A stretch of 64,000 bases of DNA from Kibdelosporangium aridum (GCF_900176515.1 NZ_FWXV01000008.1:124001-188000), one strand, 5' to 3'. Shown: positions 8,896 through 16,891, counted from the stretch's first letter. Numbers and translations: made by a program. Notes: generated by a model not told the origin, from the letters alone.

Positions 8896-9756
8896 GTGAC
8901 AGGGCGTGCTGAGGTCAACCCGTTGCCTGCGACCGACATCAGCGGTACTACCAGGCTCTATGCCGTACTCGGTGATCCAGTCGCACAGGTGCGGGCGCCC
9001 GCGCTGCTCAACTCGTTGTTCACCTGTTTGGGTGTTGACGCTGTCCTGGTACCTGTCCATGTGCAGCCTTGTCACCTCGGCGAAGTCGTCCGAGGACTGC
9101 AGCGCGTGGGCAACCTGGACGGGATGCTCGTCACTGTTCCGCACAAGATCGAAGCCAGAGCCTTCGCTGACGCGGTCAGCCCGGCCGTCACGTTGTCGGG
9201 CAGTACGAACGCGTTGCGCCGTGAACCAGACGGCCGATGGTTCGCTGACAACTTCGACGGTGCCGGGTTCGTCCTTGGCTTGCGCGCCAACGGGTTTGAT
9301 CCGGCAGGAAAGCGGGTTTCCTTGGTCGGCGCGGGTGGCGCAGGTGGTGCCATCGCGGCCGCGCTGCTGGAAGCGGGCGTCGACCACCTCGCGGTCTGCG
9401 ACCGTGACGAGGTCATACTCGCCGCATTGGGGTCTCGCATGCACGCTGCGTATCCGAATCGTGTGTCTCTCGGTACGCAACCACGGCTTGCCGCAATGGA
9501 TTTAGTGGTGAACGCGACACCGCTTGGGTTACGGGCCGACGATGCACTGCCCTTGGACGTAATGGCTCTTTCAGCCGGCACAGTCGTCGCCGACATCATC
9601 ATGAAGCCGCGCGAGACCGCCTTGTTGCGTGCGGCGGCAGCGCGAGGTCATGTCGTGCACCACGGCGAGCACATGTTGACTCACCAACTCGATCTGTACC
9701 GCGAGTTCTTCCGGCTAGACGAGGCCGCGCGCAGCCAGAACGGCGCCGTGCAATGA
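8896..9756 (+). CDS. rifI-like: RifI-like amino-quinate/shikimate dehydrogenase
   Basis: 286 residues from the GTG at 8896, chosen because of the leaderless promoter and the usual family length; the frame is open further upstream (GTG at 8854). It is a shikimate-dehydrogenase-family protein with the catalytic Lys in VTVPHK, the substrate Asp in NFDGAGF and the NAD(P) motif GAGGAGG. The usual SxSP substrate loop is replaced by GDPVAQVRAP, as expected for a specialised paralogue. RifI is known to act on quinate- and shikimate-type amino intermediates at the side of the AHBA pathway. The 3' end overlaps the convergent kinase gene by 42 bp. Confidence 0.85.
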   Translation: MTGRAEVNPLPATDISGTTRLYAVLGDPVAQVRAPALLNSLFTCLGVDAVLVPVHVQPCHLGEVVRGLQRVGNLDGMLVTVPHKIEARAFADAVSPAVTLSGSTNALRREPDGRWFADNFDGAGFVLGLRANGFDPAGKRVSLVGAGGAGGAIAAALLEAGVDHLAVCDRDEVILAALGSRMHAAYPNRVSLGTQPRLAAMDLVVNATPLGLRADDALPLDVMALSAGTVVADIIMKPRETALLRAAAARGHVVHHGEHMLTHQLDLYREFFRLDEAARSQNGAVQ

Positions 9757-10602
9757 CGAATCGCTGCCCAGCCGGGCGGACAAGACCGGTGCCACCGGGT
9801 GTCCAGGCCGGCTCAGCGCGGCCGCGGCCGACGCGACGTGGTCGACAAAACCGGGGATGCCGGTAGCGAACCCGCCGCCGATGACGATCGCTGACGGCCG
9901 CACCAACTCGCCAACACCAGTCAGCGCGGTCGCCAACGCCGCACTGGCCGGCCTGATCGCTTCGACAGCCCAGTCTGCTCGGCCAGCGAATCCGTCGGCG
10001 AGCGCGGCGAATGTCACCTCGGTCCGGCGTAGTCTTGTTGCCCTGCGCAAGATGGCTGGGCCGGAGGCGATCGCCTGTACGCAGCCGCGTCGGCCGCAAT
10101 CGCAGACTTCACCGGCCAAATCGACGATCAGGTGGCCGAGTTCGCACGACCCGCGGCGCCCACCGACAGACCGGCCATTCAGGACAATTCCACCACCGAT
10201 GCCCGTGCCGACTCCGGCATAGACCACATCGGTCAGGCCCATGGTGTGGGCTTCGGCCGCCGCGGCCAGATCACCGTCGTCGGCCCAAGATGCAGTGACG
10301 GCCGGGAACAGCTTGTCCAACACCGCTTTCAGGTCGAGCCCAAGCCAGGTCGGCCTGTTCGGCCACGCGATGACCCGGCCGTCCGGGCCGAGCGTGGCCG
10401 GCATGGCTACACCGACTCCGGCGAGCGGGTCGATCCGGTCGATCCGGGCGCGAAGATCCTCGACGTGATCGCGAAGGCGGCGAATGTCGTCGTCGGCCGT
10501 GTCGTCGGACCGCCACGTGAACGCTGACTCCGCGATGGTCGCGCTGTCGGTTTCGGCTCGCATGGCGACCTTGGTGCCGCCGATGTCAATGCCCAGGTAC
10601 AT
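9715..10602 (-). CDS. rifN-like: RifN-like ROK-family kinase (kanosamine kinase)
   Basis: 295 residues. ROK features are complete: N-terminal phosphate loop GIDIGGTK, an Asp-containing WADDGD near the active site, GVGTGIGGG, the ELGH histidine and a zinc-binding CDCGRRGC cluster. In rifamycin biosynthesis RifN is known to phosphorylate kanosamine at C6, feeding nitrogen into the aminoshikimate pathway. The cluster context makes the same role likely. It lies seven bases downstream of the hydroxylase gene on the same strand, so a four-gene leftward unit does not exist but a three-gene one (RifJ-like, hydroxylase, RifN-like) does. Confidence 0.87.
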   Translation of the reverse strand: MYLGIDIGGTKVAMRAETDSATIAESAFTWRSDDTADDDIRRLRDHVEDLRARIDRIDPLAGVGVAMPATLGPDGRVIAWPNRPTWLGLDLKAVLDKLFPAVTASWADDGDLAAAAEAHTMGLTDVVYAGVGTGIGGGIVLNGRSVGGRRGSCELGHLIVDLAGEVCDCGRRGCVQAIASGPAILRRATRLRRTEVTFAALADGFAGRADWAVEAIRPASAALATALTGVGELVRPSAIVIGGGFATGIPGFVDHVASAAAALSRPGHPVAPVLSARLGSDSSLHGAVLAARGLV

Positions 10603-10609
10603 GTTCTGC

Positions 10610-12160
10610 CTACGAGCCCAGCAACTGCGTACGCAACTGCGTGACCATGGTGGCGAGTTCGCGGTTGTTCCGTGCCACGCCGAAGATGTGGTGATCCGGC
10701 CGAACCAGCACGAACTTCGCCCGTTTCGCCGCTAGGAAAGGCAAATAGACGCCGCCGGTGTCGACGACGGCCTCCTCGGCGGGTGATTCCTCGACGATGT
10801 GGACGACGTGTGTTTTCAGTGCTGTCAGTAATTGACGGTGTTCGTCGGACAGCATGCCATCGATGTCTACTGTGGACACGAGGACGAAGCCGGTGCCTAT
10901 CACGTCGTCGAACAGGCCCGTGACGTCACCGCGGGTCACCGTGCCCTGCGGCATGACGGCACCCGTGGGCGGCGCGGCGACCGCGCCGAGGCTGCGGTGC
11001 AACACCCCCTTGCGCAGGACCTGGGACACCGGGCGGTCCAGCTTCGGCCCGGTACGCAGGGCGGCGTCACGCTGCGCCGCTGCCTCCGGGTCCGTCACGC
11101 AGATGATCTTGCCGAGTTGGACCGACAGTTCGACGGTCCGCTGAACGTGATCGCGGCGTTCGATGCCGTAGCTGTCGATCAGATCTGTGCCGGCGAACCC
11201 GGTCAGCACCAGATCGAGTTTCCAGGCCAAGTTGGCCGCGTCCCGGATGCCCGAGCACATTCCCTGGCCGGCGAACGGCGGCATCACGTGTGCCGCGTCG
11301 CCTGCCAGCAGGACTCGGCCGTCGCGCCAGGTTTCCACCCATGACGACCGGAACGTGTACACCGCGTGCCGGGTCAAAGTCGCGTTGTCCGGTGTCACGT
11401 CGAAGGACTTGAGCAGCAGCCATGCTGTTTCCGGCCGGTCGAGCTCGCCGACGGTCTCGTCCGGCAGCCGCATGAACTCCCACCGCCGATGCCCCGGACC
11501 ACTGCCGACCGCCGTCCTCGGCCGCGCGGGATCGCAGATCTGCTGATTGGGCTGGTTGAACGCGTCAGGATTGCGGGGTACGACATCACACAGCAACCAG
11601 TCGAACGAGAACCCCAGGTCGGTGACGTCAGCCCCGATGGCGGCACGGACAAAGCTGTTCGCACCGTCGCAGCCGACCAGCCATGACGCGGTCAGATCGC
11701 GGCGTTCGCCGTCCGACGACTCGACGGTCAGTGTGACCCGGTCCTGCTCAGCCATCAGGGAAGTCGCTGTGTGCCCACGCAGGACGCGAAGGCTCGGCAG
11801 ACTCTTCGCCCGGTGGTCGAGTTCCTCCTCCAACGCCGGCTGGTGGAAGGTGGTGGCGTCCGGCCAGCCGCTTTCGCCCGCCCGGGAGAACTCCAGGTGG
11901 ATCAGTGTCTCGCCGGTCGCGGTCCGCCAGTCGTACGAGTCGGTCGCCAGGCCGATGCGTGCCAATGCCGGACCGATACCCAGCGAGGCGAAAATCCGGG
12001 CGGTCTCACCGTCGAAGACCGTCGCCCTGGGCAGGTGGTACGGCGCGTCCCGCCGTTCGACGACCGTGACCCGCCAGCCTTTCTGTGCCAAGAGAATGGC
12101 CAGCACCTGACCGACAGGGCCATAGCCGACGATGATCACATCGGACTGTTCGGTGGTCAT
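10610..12160 (-). CDS. FAD-dependent aromatic hydroxylase, Rif-Orf19/MhpA type
   Basis: 516 residues from the ATG at 12160; the open frame continues upstream across the RifJ-like gene but is not coding there. It is a group A flavoprotein monooxygenase: VGYGPVG dinucleotide fold at the N-terminus, the DG motif VGCDGAN and the GD motif LLAGDAAHVMPP. It resembles 3-(3-hydroxyphenyl)propionate hydroxylases. Rif-Orf19 of the rifamycin cluster is such an enzyme and is known to be needed for the naphthalene ring, oxidising the AHBA-derived ring while the chain is on the PKS. The same role here would make the product a naphthalenic ansamycin. A later tailoring hydroxylation is the alternative. Confidence 0.85.
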   Translation of the reverse strand: MTTEQSDVIIVGYGPVGQVLAILLAQKGWRVTVVERRDAPYHLPRATVFDGETARIFASLGIGPALARIGLATDSYDWRTATGETLIHLEFSRAGESGWPDATTFHQPALEEELDHRAKSLPSLRVLRGHTATSLMAEQDRVTLTVESSDGERRDLTASWLVGCDGANSFVRAAIGADVTDLGFSFDWLLCDVVPRNPDAFNQPNQQICDPARPRTAVGSGPGHRRWEFMRLPDETVGELDRPETAWLLLKSFDVTPDNATLTRHAVYTFRSSWVETWRDGRVLLAGDAAHVMPPFAGQGMCSGIRDAANLAWKLDLVLTGFAGTDLIDSYGIERRDHVQRTVELSVQLGKIICVTDPEAAAQRDAALRTGPKLDRPVSQVLRKGVLHRSLGAVAAPPTGAVMPQGTVTRGDVTGLFDDVIGTGFVLVSTVDIDGMLSDEHRQLLTALKTHVVHIVEESPAEEAVVDTGGVYLPFLAAKRAKFVLVRPDHHIFGVARNNRELATMVTQLRTQLLGS

Positions 12161-12165
12161 CGCGT

Positions 12166-12603
12166 TCACGACTCGGCGCGCGGCAGCAGGGCGCGGGCGG
12201 CGAGCCGGTAGCCGATGGCACCCAGCCCGAAGATCACTCCGCTGGCCAGCGAGCCGAGGATCGACTGGTGCCGGAACTGCTCCCGCGCCCAGACGTTCGA
12301 CAGGTGCACCTCGATCCACGGCCGCGGGTAGTTGGCCAGCGCGTCCCGCAGGCCCCATCCGGCGATCATCAGCGCGCCTGGGTTGACGATCGCGCCGACC
12401 GCGTCGTAGTGGTCCTGGACCGTGCGGATCATCTCGCCTTCGCAGTCGTGCTGCCGCGCGACCACCTTCCACCCGTGGCCGGCCACCTCGTCGGAAACCA
12501 TCTGCTCGATGTCCGCCAGCGTCTCGGTGCCGTAAATGTCCGGTTCCCTGCGCCCGAGAATTCCGAGATTCGGGCCGTTCAACAACAGTAGTTCGGTCAA
12601 CAC
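12166..12603 (-). CDS. rifJ-like: RifJ-like type II (amino)dehydroquinate dehydratase
   Basis: 145 residues from the GTG at 12603. Type II dehydroquinase motifs are present: LNGPNLGILGRREPDIYG with the Arg and Tyr of the active-site lid, CEGE, NPGA and EVHLSNVWAREQFRH with the catalytic His. In AHBA biosynthesis this enzyme converts 5-deoxy-5-amino-3-dehydroquinate to 5-deoxy-5-amino-3-dehydroshikimate. It is divergent from the AHBA synthase gene and five bases upstream of the hydroxylase gene. A housekeeping dehydroquinase is possible in principle, but the context argues for the amino pathway. Confidence 0.92.
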   Translation of the reverse strand: MLTELLLLNGPNLGILGRREPDIYGTETLADIEQMVSDEVAGHGWKVVARQHDCEGEMIRTVQDHYDAVGAIVNPGALMIAGWGLRDALANYPRPWIEVHLSNVWAREQFRHQSILGSLASGVIFGLGAIGYRLAARALLPRAES

Positions 12604-12680
12604 TGATCCCGGATCTTTTGTGAATACGTGACCGTGACGACTTTATTGGCATGTGTCGTCCGCTGGTGCTGACATGGCGA

Positions 12681-12724
12681 TGTTAGGGGAATTAGGGGGG
12701 ATCGCTAGGGGGTTGTGAACAGGG
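12681..12724. promoter_or_regulatory. G-rich triple repeat in the divergent rifJ/rifK promoter
   Basis: Three near-repeats of TTAGGGG type stand between the divergent RifJ- and RifK-like genes: G-runs at 12686-12689, 12695-12700 and 12708-12712, each preceded by TTA or CTA, and a fourth run at 12722-12724. They may be binding sites for the cluster's LAL regulator. Four G-runs with short spacers could also fold as a quadruplex. Function is inferred from position and repetition only. Confidence 0.4.
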
Positions 12725-12740
12725 CGATCGGCCTGCGTAG

Positions 12741-13904
12741 ATGGTGGTCGTGAGCGGTCTCTTGGAATTCCCGGCGTGGCCACAGTACGACGACACGGAA
12801 AAGGCAGGCCTCATCCGTGCCCTCGAGCAAGGCCAATGGTGGCGTATTGGCGGCAATGAGGTCGATCTTTTCGAATCCGAGTTCGCCGCCTATCACGGAT
12901 CTCCTCATGCTCTCGCCGTGACGACCGGCACGCATGCCCTCGAACTGGCGTTGCAGGTCATGGGCGTGGGGCCGGGGACCGAGGTGATCGTCCCGGCGTT
13001 CACGTTCATCTCCTCCTCCCAGGCGGCACAACGACTCGGTGCGGTGGCCGTGCCGGTGGACGTCGACCTGGACACGTACTGCATCGACGTCACCGCGGCC
13101 GAAGCCGCGATCACACCGCGCACCCGCGCGATCATGCCGGTGCACATGGCCGGGCAGTTCGCGGACATGGACGCGCTGATGAAGCTCTCGGTCAGCGCGG
13201 ATGTCCCGCTGCTGCAGGACGCCGCGCACGCGCACGGCGCGGAGTGGCGCGGCAAGCGAGTCGGCGACCTCGGCTCGGTGGCGGCGTTCAGCTTCCAGAA
13301 CGGGAAACTGATGACCGCGGGCGAGGGCGGAGCCGTCACATTCCCCGAAGCCGAGCAGTTCGAACTGGCCTTCCTGCGGCACAGCTGCGGCAGGCCCCGG
13401 ACGGATCGGTCCTACCTGCACCGCACGTCCGGCTCGAACTTCCGGATGAACGAGTTCGCCGCGAGCGTGCTGCGCGCCCAACTGTCCCGATTGGACAGTC
13501 AGATCGCCGTCCGGGAGGAGCGCTGGCCGCTGTTGTCGAGCCTGCTCGCCCAGATCCCTGGCGTCGTGCCGCAGGGAACCGACGACCGGTGCACCCGCAA
13601 CCCGCACTACATGGCCATGTTCCGGATCCCGGGGATCACCGAGGAACGCCGCAACGAACTGGTCGACGTGTTGATCGAGCGCGGGTTGCCCGCGTTCGCC
13701 GCGTTCAGGGCGGTCTACCGCACGGCGGCGTTCTGGGAGCTCGCCGCGCCCGACGAGTCGGTGGACAGCATCGCGAATCGTTGCCCGAACAGCGAAGCGT
13801 TGACCGCGGACTGCATCTGGCTGCACCACCGCACTTTGCTCGGCACACCGGAACAGATGCACGCCATCGCGGACGTGGTGGCCGATGTGGTGGGCCGCTC
13901 GTGA
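12741..13904 (+). CDS. rifK-like: AHBA synthase, RifK-like
   Basis: 387 residues. It is a PLP enzyme of the DegT/DnrJ/EryC1 family that aromatises aminodehydroshikimate to 3-amino-5-hydroxybenzoate, the ansamycin starter unit; RifK is also known to act with RifL as a transaminase in kanosamine formation. It is near-identical in motif to RifK: FPAWPQYDD, EQGQWWRIGG, PAFTFISSSQAAQRLGA and SFQNGKLMTAGEGGA with the PLP Lys at about 189. The start is either ATG 12741 or GTG 12750. The gene overlaps the RifL-like start by four bases. This is the diagnostic gene of the cluster. Confidence 0.98.
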   Translation: MVVVSGLLEFPAWPQYDDTEKAGLIRALEQGQWWRIGGNEVDLFESEFAAYHGSPHALAVTTGTHALELALQVMGVGPGTEVIVPAFTFISSSQAAQRLGAVAVPVDVDLDTYCIDVTAAEAAITPRTRAIMPVHMAGQFADMDALMKLSVSADVPLLQDAAHAHGAEWRGKRVGDLGSVAAFSFQNGKLMTAGEGGAVTFPEAEQFELAFLRHSCGRPRTDRSYLHRTSGSNFRMNEFAASVLRAQLSRLDSQIAVREERWPLLSSLLAQIPGVVPQGTDDRCTRNPHYMAMFRIPGITEERRNELVDVLIERGLPAFAAFRAVYRTAAFWELAAPDESVDSIANRCPNSEALTADCIWLHHRTLLGTPEQMHAIADVVADVVGRS

Positions 13905-14977
13905 CGTTGCGCGTCGCCATGGTCGGGCTCGGCTGGGCCGCGCGGACGATCTGGTTACCCAGGCTGACGGCGCATCCGGGCATGAAGGTGACCGCCGTTG
14001 TGGACACCGACGCCAAAACTCGCGCCTCCTACACGGGTTCCGCGCTGGTGTTGTCCGACCCCAGCCAGATCGGCCGTGAGATGGCCGATCTGGTGGTCGT
14101 CGCGGTGCCCAACCACGCACACACACCAGTCGCCGGTGCGCTGCTTCGTCGCGGGTTCCCGGTTTTCCTGGAAAAGCCGGTCTGCCTCAGCACCGCCGAG
14201 GCGGACGAGCTGGCGCAGGCGGAGCGGGCGGGCGGTGCCGTGCTGATCGCGGGCAGTGCTGCCCGTTACCGGGAGGACGTAAGGGCGTTGGAACGCGTCA
14301 GCGCGTCCGTCGGTGAGGTGCGGCACGTGAGCTTGGCCTGGGTGCGGGCACGTGGTGTTCCCGGCACACCGTGGTTCACCGAGCACGGTAAGGCAGGCGG
14401 GGGAGCGCTAGTCGACCTCGGCTGGCACTTGCTCGACATGGCACTGCCACTGCTTGGTCCAGGGACGGTGGAATTCGGCCAGGTCTCCGGGATCACCGGG
14501 CACGATTTCGTCAACCGTGGCCACGCCAAAGCCGTGTGGCGGCAGGAGGATGAGCTACCGGAGGTCCCGGCGACAGTCGAGGACACCGTGCGGGCGTTCC
14601 TGATCACCGCCGACGGGATTTCCGTGGCACTGCACGCCAGTTGGGCGTCACACGCGGAGTACGACCGGACTTCGGTCGAGGTGCACGGCAGTGCGGGTAC
14701 CGCGGCTCTCGGCTGCACGTTCGGGTTCAGTCCCAACCGCCTCAACGGCTCGACGCTCACGGTGTCGCGCGATGGCCAGACATCGGCTGTGCCGTTGGAT
14801 GAGCAAGCCATTGGAGCCGAGTACGACCGTCAGGTGGACGCACTTCCCGTGCTGCTGGCCGATCCAACCCAACGCGGCAAAGCGATCGATGCGGCTCGTA
14901 CGACGATCGGCGTGATCGAACGCATCTATGAGTCCGCACGCGATGCGAAGGGGAGGGTGGCATGCCTGGTGACCTGA
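13901..14977 (+). CDS. rifL-like: RifL-like NAD-dependent oxidoreductase (Gfo/Idh/MocA)
   Basis: 358 residues from the GTG at 13901, which overlaps the AHBA synthase stop; the frame is open further upstream but is not coding there. The N-terminal Rossmann fold has VGLGWAA, and the family's EKP motif appears as FLEKPVCLS with its catalytic Lys. In rifamycin, RifL oxidises UDP-glucose-type substrate at C3 so that RifK can transaminate it to UDP-kanosamine. The same order (K-L-M, overlapping) is conserved here, which supports the assignment. Confidence 0.93.
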   Translation: MTLRVAMVGLGWAARTIWLPRLTAHPGMKVTAVVDTDAKTRASYTGSALVLSDPSQIGREMADLVVVAVPNHAHTPVAGALLRRGFPVFLEKPVCLSTAEADELAQAERAGGAVLIAGSAARYREDVRALERVSASVGEVRHVSLAWVRARGVPGTPWFTEHGKAGGGALVDLGWHLLDMALPLLGPGTVEFGQVSGITGHDFVNRGHAKAVWRQEDELPEVPATVEDTVRAFLITADGISVALHASWASHAEYDRTSVEVHGSAGTAALGCTFGFSPNRLNGSTLTVSRDGQTSAVPLDEQAIGAEYDRQVDALPVLLADPTQRGKAIDAARTTIGVIERIYESARDAKGRVACLVT

Positions 14978-15606
14978 AAGTGGTGATCTTCGACCTCGAC
15001 GGCGTCCTCGTGGACAGCTTCGGCGTGATGCGAGAGGCGTTCCACCGCGCATACCGTGAGGTCGTCGGCGCGGGTGAGCCGCCGTTCGAGGAATACAGCA
15101 AGCACCTCGGCCGGTACTTCCCGGACATCATGACGATCATGAACCTGCCGTTGGAGATGGAAGAGCCCTTCGTCAGGGAGAGCTACCGGCTCGCGAGCCG
15201 CGTCAGGCTTTTCGACGGTGTCACCGACATGCTGGAGAAGCTGAGCGGTCACGGACTGAGGTTCGCGATCGCCACAGGCAAAAGCGGTCCCCGAGCCCGG
15301 TCACTGCTCGACGGACTCGGCGTGCTGTCCCGGTTCGACCACGTAGTCGGTTCGGACGAAGTGGCCAATCCCAAGCCGGCGCCCGACATCATCTTCCGCG
15401 CCATGGATCTGCTTGGGGTGGTTGAGAAATCCGAAGCCGTGATGATCGGCGACGCCGAGACCGACCTGGCGAGCGCGCGTGCGGCAGGTGTCACGGCGGT
15501 CGCCGCGCTGTGGGGTGAGTCGGACCCCGGTCCGCTCCTCGATGCTCAGCCCGATGCCAGCTTCGACAGCCCTGCCGCCTTCACAACCTGGTGCCTGTCC
15601 GACTGA
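14962..15606 (+). CDS. rifM-like: RifM-like HAD phosphatase
   Basis: 214 residues, overlapping the RifL-like gene by 16 bp. HAD motif I is FDLDGVLVDS (nucleophile and acid Asp), motif II is ATGKSG, the Lys is in NPKPAP and motif III is MIGDAETD. RifM is the phosphatase of the AHBA gene set, proposed to act in kanosamine supply. This is the last recognisable ansamycin gene on the right; the next gene is unrelated. Confidence 0.92.
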   Translation: MPGDLKVVIFDLDGVLVDSFGVMREAFHRAYREVVGAGEPPFEEYSKHLGRYFPDIMTIMNLPLEMEEPFVRESYRLASRVRLFDGVTDMLEKLSGHGLRFAIATGKSGPRARSLLDGLGVLSRFDHVVGSDEVANPKPAPDIIFRAMDLLGVVEKSEAVMIGDAETDLASARAAGVTAVAALWGESDPGPLLDAQPDASFDSPAAFTTWCLSD

Positions 15607-15722
15607 TCGGACGCGGTTCCTTAGGTGATTCCAAGGTCGGGTGAAAGTCCTGCTGAACCGGGGTTGGTCTGCTGGCGTCAGGCGCCGCAAAGGCCGGTGC
15701 CCCGGACCAAGTGAGGACACGA
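15607..15722 (+). promoter_or_regulatory. Possible structured leader of a secreted-protein gene
   Basis: The 116 bases before the small secreted protein hold several short pairings, for example GGCGCC (15691 region) with GGTGCC a few bases later. They also hold runs reminiscent of c-di-AMP (ydaO-type) leaders, such as GGTGATTCC and CTGAACC. That class is known upstream of secreted cell-wall genes in actinobacteria. The match is by eye and partial, so this is only a candidate; a plain 5' untranslated region is the alternative. Confidence 0.25.
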
Positions 15723-16148
15723 ATGGGGATTCGAACCAGGCTCGTCGCGGCAACCATGACGGGATTGCTGGCGACCGCCGCCGTCGGCACGGCGGCCGCG
15801 TCAGCGGCGCCGGCGAGTCCGACCAAGGCAAGTGAGGCACCGGGCAAAAAGCCGTCGCCCGGGGAGAAGAAGCCGGACAAGTCCGCGGTGCCGGAGAAAG
15901 CGGTCAAGCTGCTGGCCGCGGAGTTGCGCATCTCGGTCGACCGGGCCCGTCAGGTGTTCCGTGACGTGGCGAAGGTCAAGAGCAGGGGTGAATTCCTCGT
16001 CAAGGACCCGGCGTTCGTCGCCATCGCCAAGGGACTCGGTATCACCCCGCAACGGCTGCTGGACGCGCTGATCAAGGTGAAGGAGAAGCTCGGCAAGGAC
16101 CACGGCAAGCCAAAGGACAAGGCGCCGAGCGGCTCACCCGCCAAGTGA
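15723..16148 (+). CDS. Small secreted helical protein
   Basis: 141 residues from the ATG at 15723, five bases after GAGGA; a GTG four codons upstream is also in frame. The N-terminus is a signal peptide (RTRLVAATMTGLLATAAVG, then an ASA-type cleavage site near residue 28). A Lys/Pro-rich linker, a conserved-looking helical core (KLLAAELRISVDRARQVFRDV and GITPQRLLDALIKVK) and a Lys-rich tail follow. Small secreted proteins with such two-helix repeats are common in actinobacteria and have no assigned function. It is transcribed away from the ansamycin genes and ends at a strong hairpin. Confidence 0.75.
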   Translation: MGIRTRLVAATMTGLLATAAVGTAAASAAPASPTKASEAPGKKPSPGEKKPDKSAVPEKAVKLLAAELRISVDRARQVFRDVAKVKSRGEFLVKDPAFVAIAKGLGITPQRLLDALIKVKEKLGKDHGKPKDKAPSGSPAK

Positions 16149-16165
16149 CCGTAACCGTCAACGGA

Positions 16166-16192
16166 TCCGGGCCGGTGAGCAACCGGCCCGGA
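16166..16192 (+). terminator. Perfect 11-bp hairpin terminator
   Basis: TCCGGGCCGGT (16166-16176) pairs perfectly with ACCGGCCCGGA (16182-16192) around a five-base loop, 17 bp after the secreted-protein stop. It would lie inside the next gene if that gene began at GTG 16145, which argues for the later start at 16220. Confidence 0.75.
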
Positions 16193-16207
16193 CCGGACAA
16201 CCTCATC

Positions 16208-16213
16208 CATACT
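16208..16213 (+). promoter_or_regulatory. -10 element (CATACT) for leaderless response regulator
   Basis: CATACT ends six bases before the GTG at 16220. The same hexamer and spacing recur before the histidine kinase at 58801, supporting a leaderless promoter class. Confidence 0.5.
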
Positions 16214-16219
16214 GGTGGC

Positions 16220-16891
16220 GTGCGGGTTCTGGTTGTCGATGACGACGAGGCGGTCCGTCGCTCCCTGACGTATGCGCTGCGCCGGGACGGATATCAAGTG
16301 TCGGTCGCAGCGGACGGCGTGCAGGCCATGGACGAGCTCGGCCGAGCCCGGCCCGAGGTGATCGTGCTCGATGTCCTGGTGCCCGAGCCGAACGGCCTGG
16401 AGATCTGCCGCAGGCTGCGCCGAAGGGGCGACCAGACGCCGATCCTCATGTTGACCGCCCGCGATCTGGTGGAAGACCGGGTCGCCGGGCTTGATGCCGG
16501 TGCCGACGACTATCTGGTCAAACCGTTCGCGCTCGACGAGTTGCGCGCCCGGCTGCGTGCCCTGTTGCGGCGGACCGGAGCCGCACAGGAAGTGTTGCGG
16601 TTCGCCGACTTGGAGATGGACACCACCACCTGCCGGGTCAACCGGGGCGGGCGGCCGATCGAGCTGACCCGCACCGAGTACTCGTTGCTGGAGTTGTTCC
16701 TGCGCAACCCGGAGCGGGTGATGAGCCGCGTGCTGATCTTCGAATCGGTGTGGGGCTACGACTTCGGGCCCGCGTCCAACGCACTGTGGGTCTACATCAG
16801 CTATCTGCGCGGAAAACTGGAGTCGGCGGGCGAGCCCCGACTGATCCAGACCGTTCGCGGACTGGGATACGTGTTGCGGGAACAGCCATGA
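16220..16891 (+). CDS. OmpR/MprA-family response regulator
   Basis: 223 residues from the GTG at 16220, chosen because the frame's earlier GTG (16145) would place a terminator hairpin inside the gene and because VRVLVVDDDE is the normal family N-terminus. The receiver has Asp7-9 (VVDDD), phospho-acceptor Asp51 (IVLDVLVPEPNG) and Lys in YLVKPF. The C-terminal winged helix is of OmpR type (LTRTEYSLLELFLRNP, TVRGLGYVLR). It overlaps the kinase gene by four bases (ATGA), so they form a two-component operon resembling MprAB of mycobacteria, a cell-envelope stress system. The stimulus here is unknown. Confidence 0.93.
   Translation: MRVLVVDDDEAVRRSLTYALRRDGYQVSVAADGVQAMDELGRARPEVIVLDVLVPEPNGLEICRRLRRRGDQTPILMLTARDLVEDRVAGLDAGADDYLVKPFALDELRARLRALLRRTGAAQEVLRFADLEMDTTTCRVNRGGRPIELTRTEYSLLELFLRNPERVMSRVLIFESVWGYDFGPASNALWVYISYLRGKLESAGEPRLIQTVRGLGYVLREQP

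Noticed and set aside
2..15606. The rifamycin cluster itself
   Set aside because: Gene order differs, a CCR and other enzymes are inserted and RifG/RifH are not beside RifI, so it is a related but distinct ansamycin cluster.
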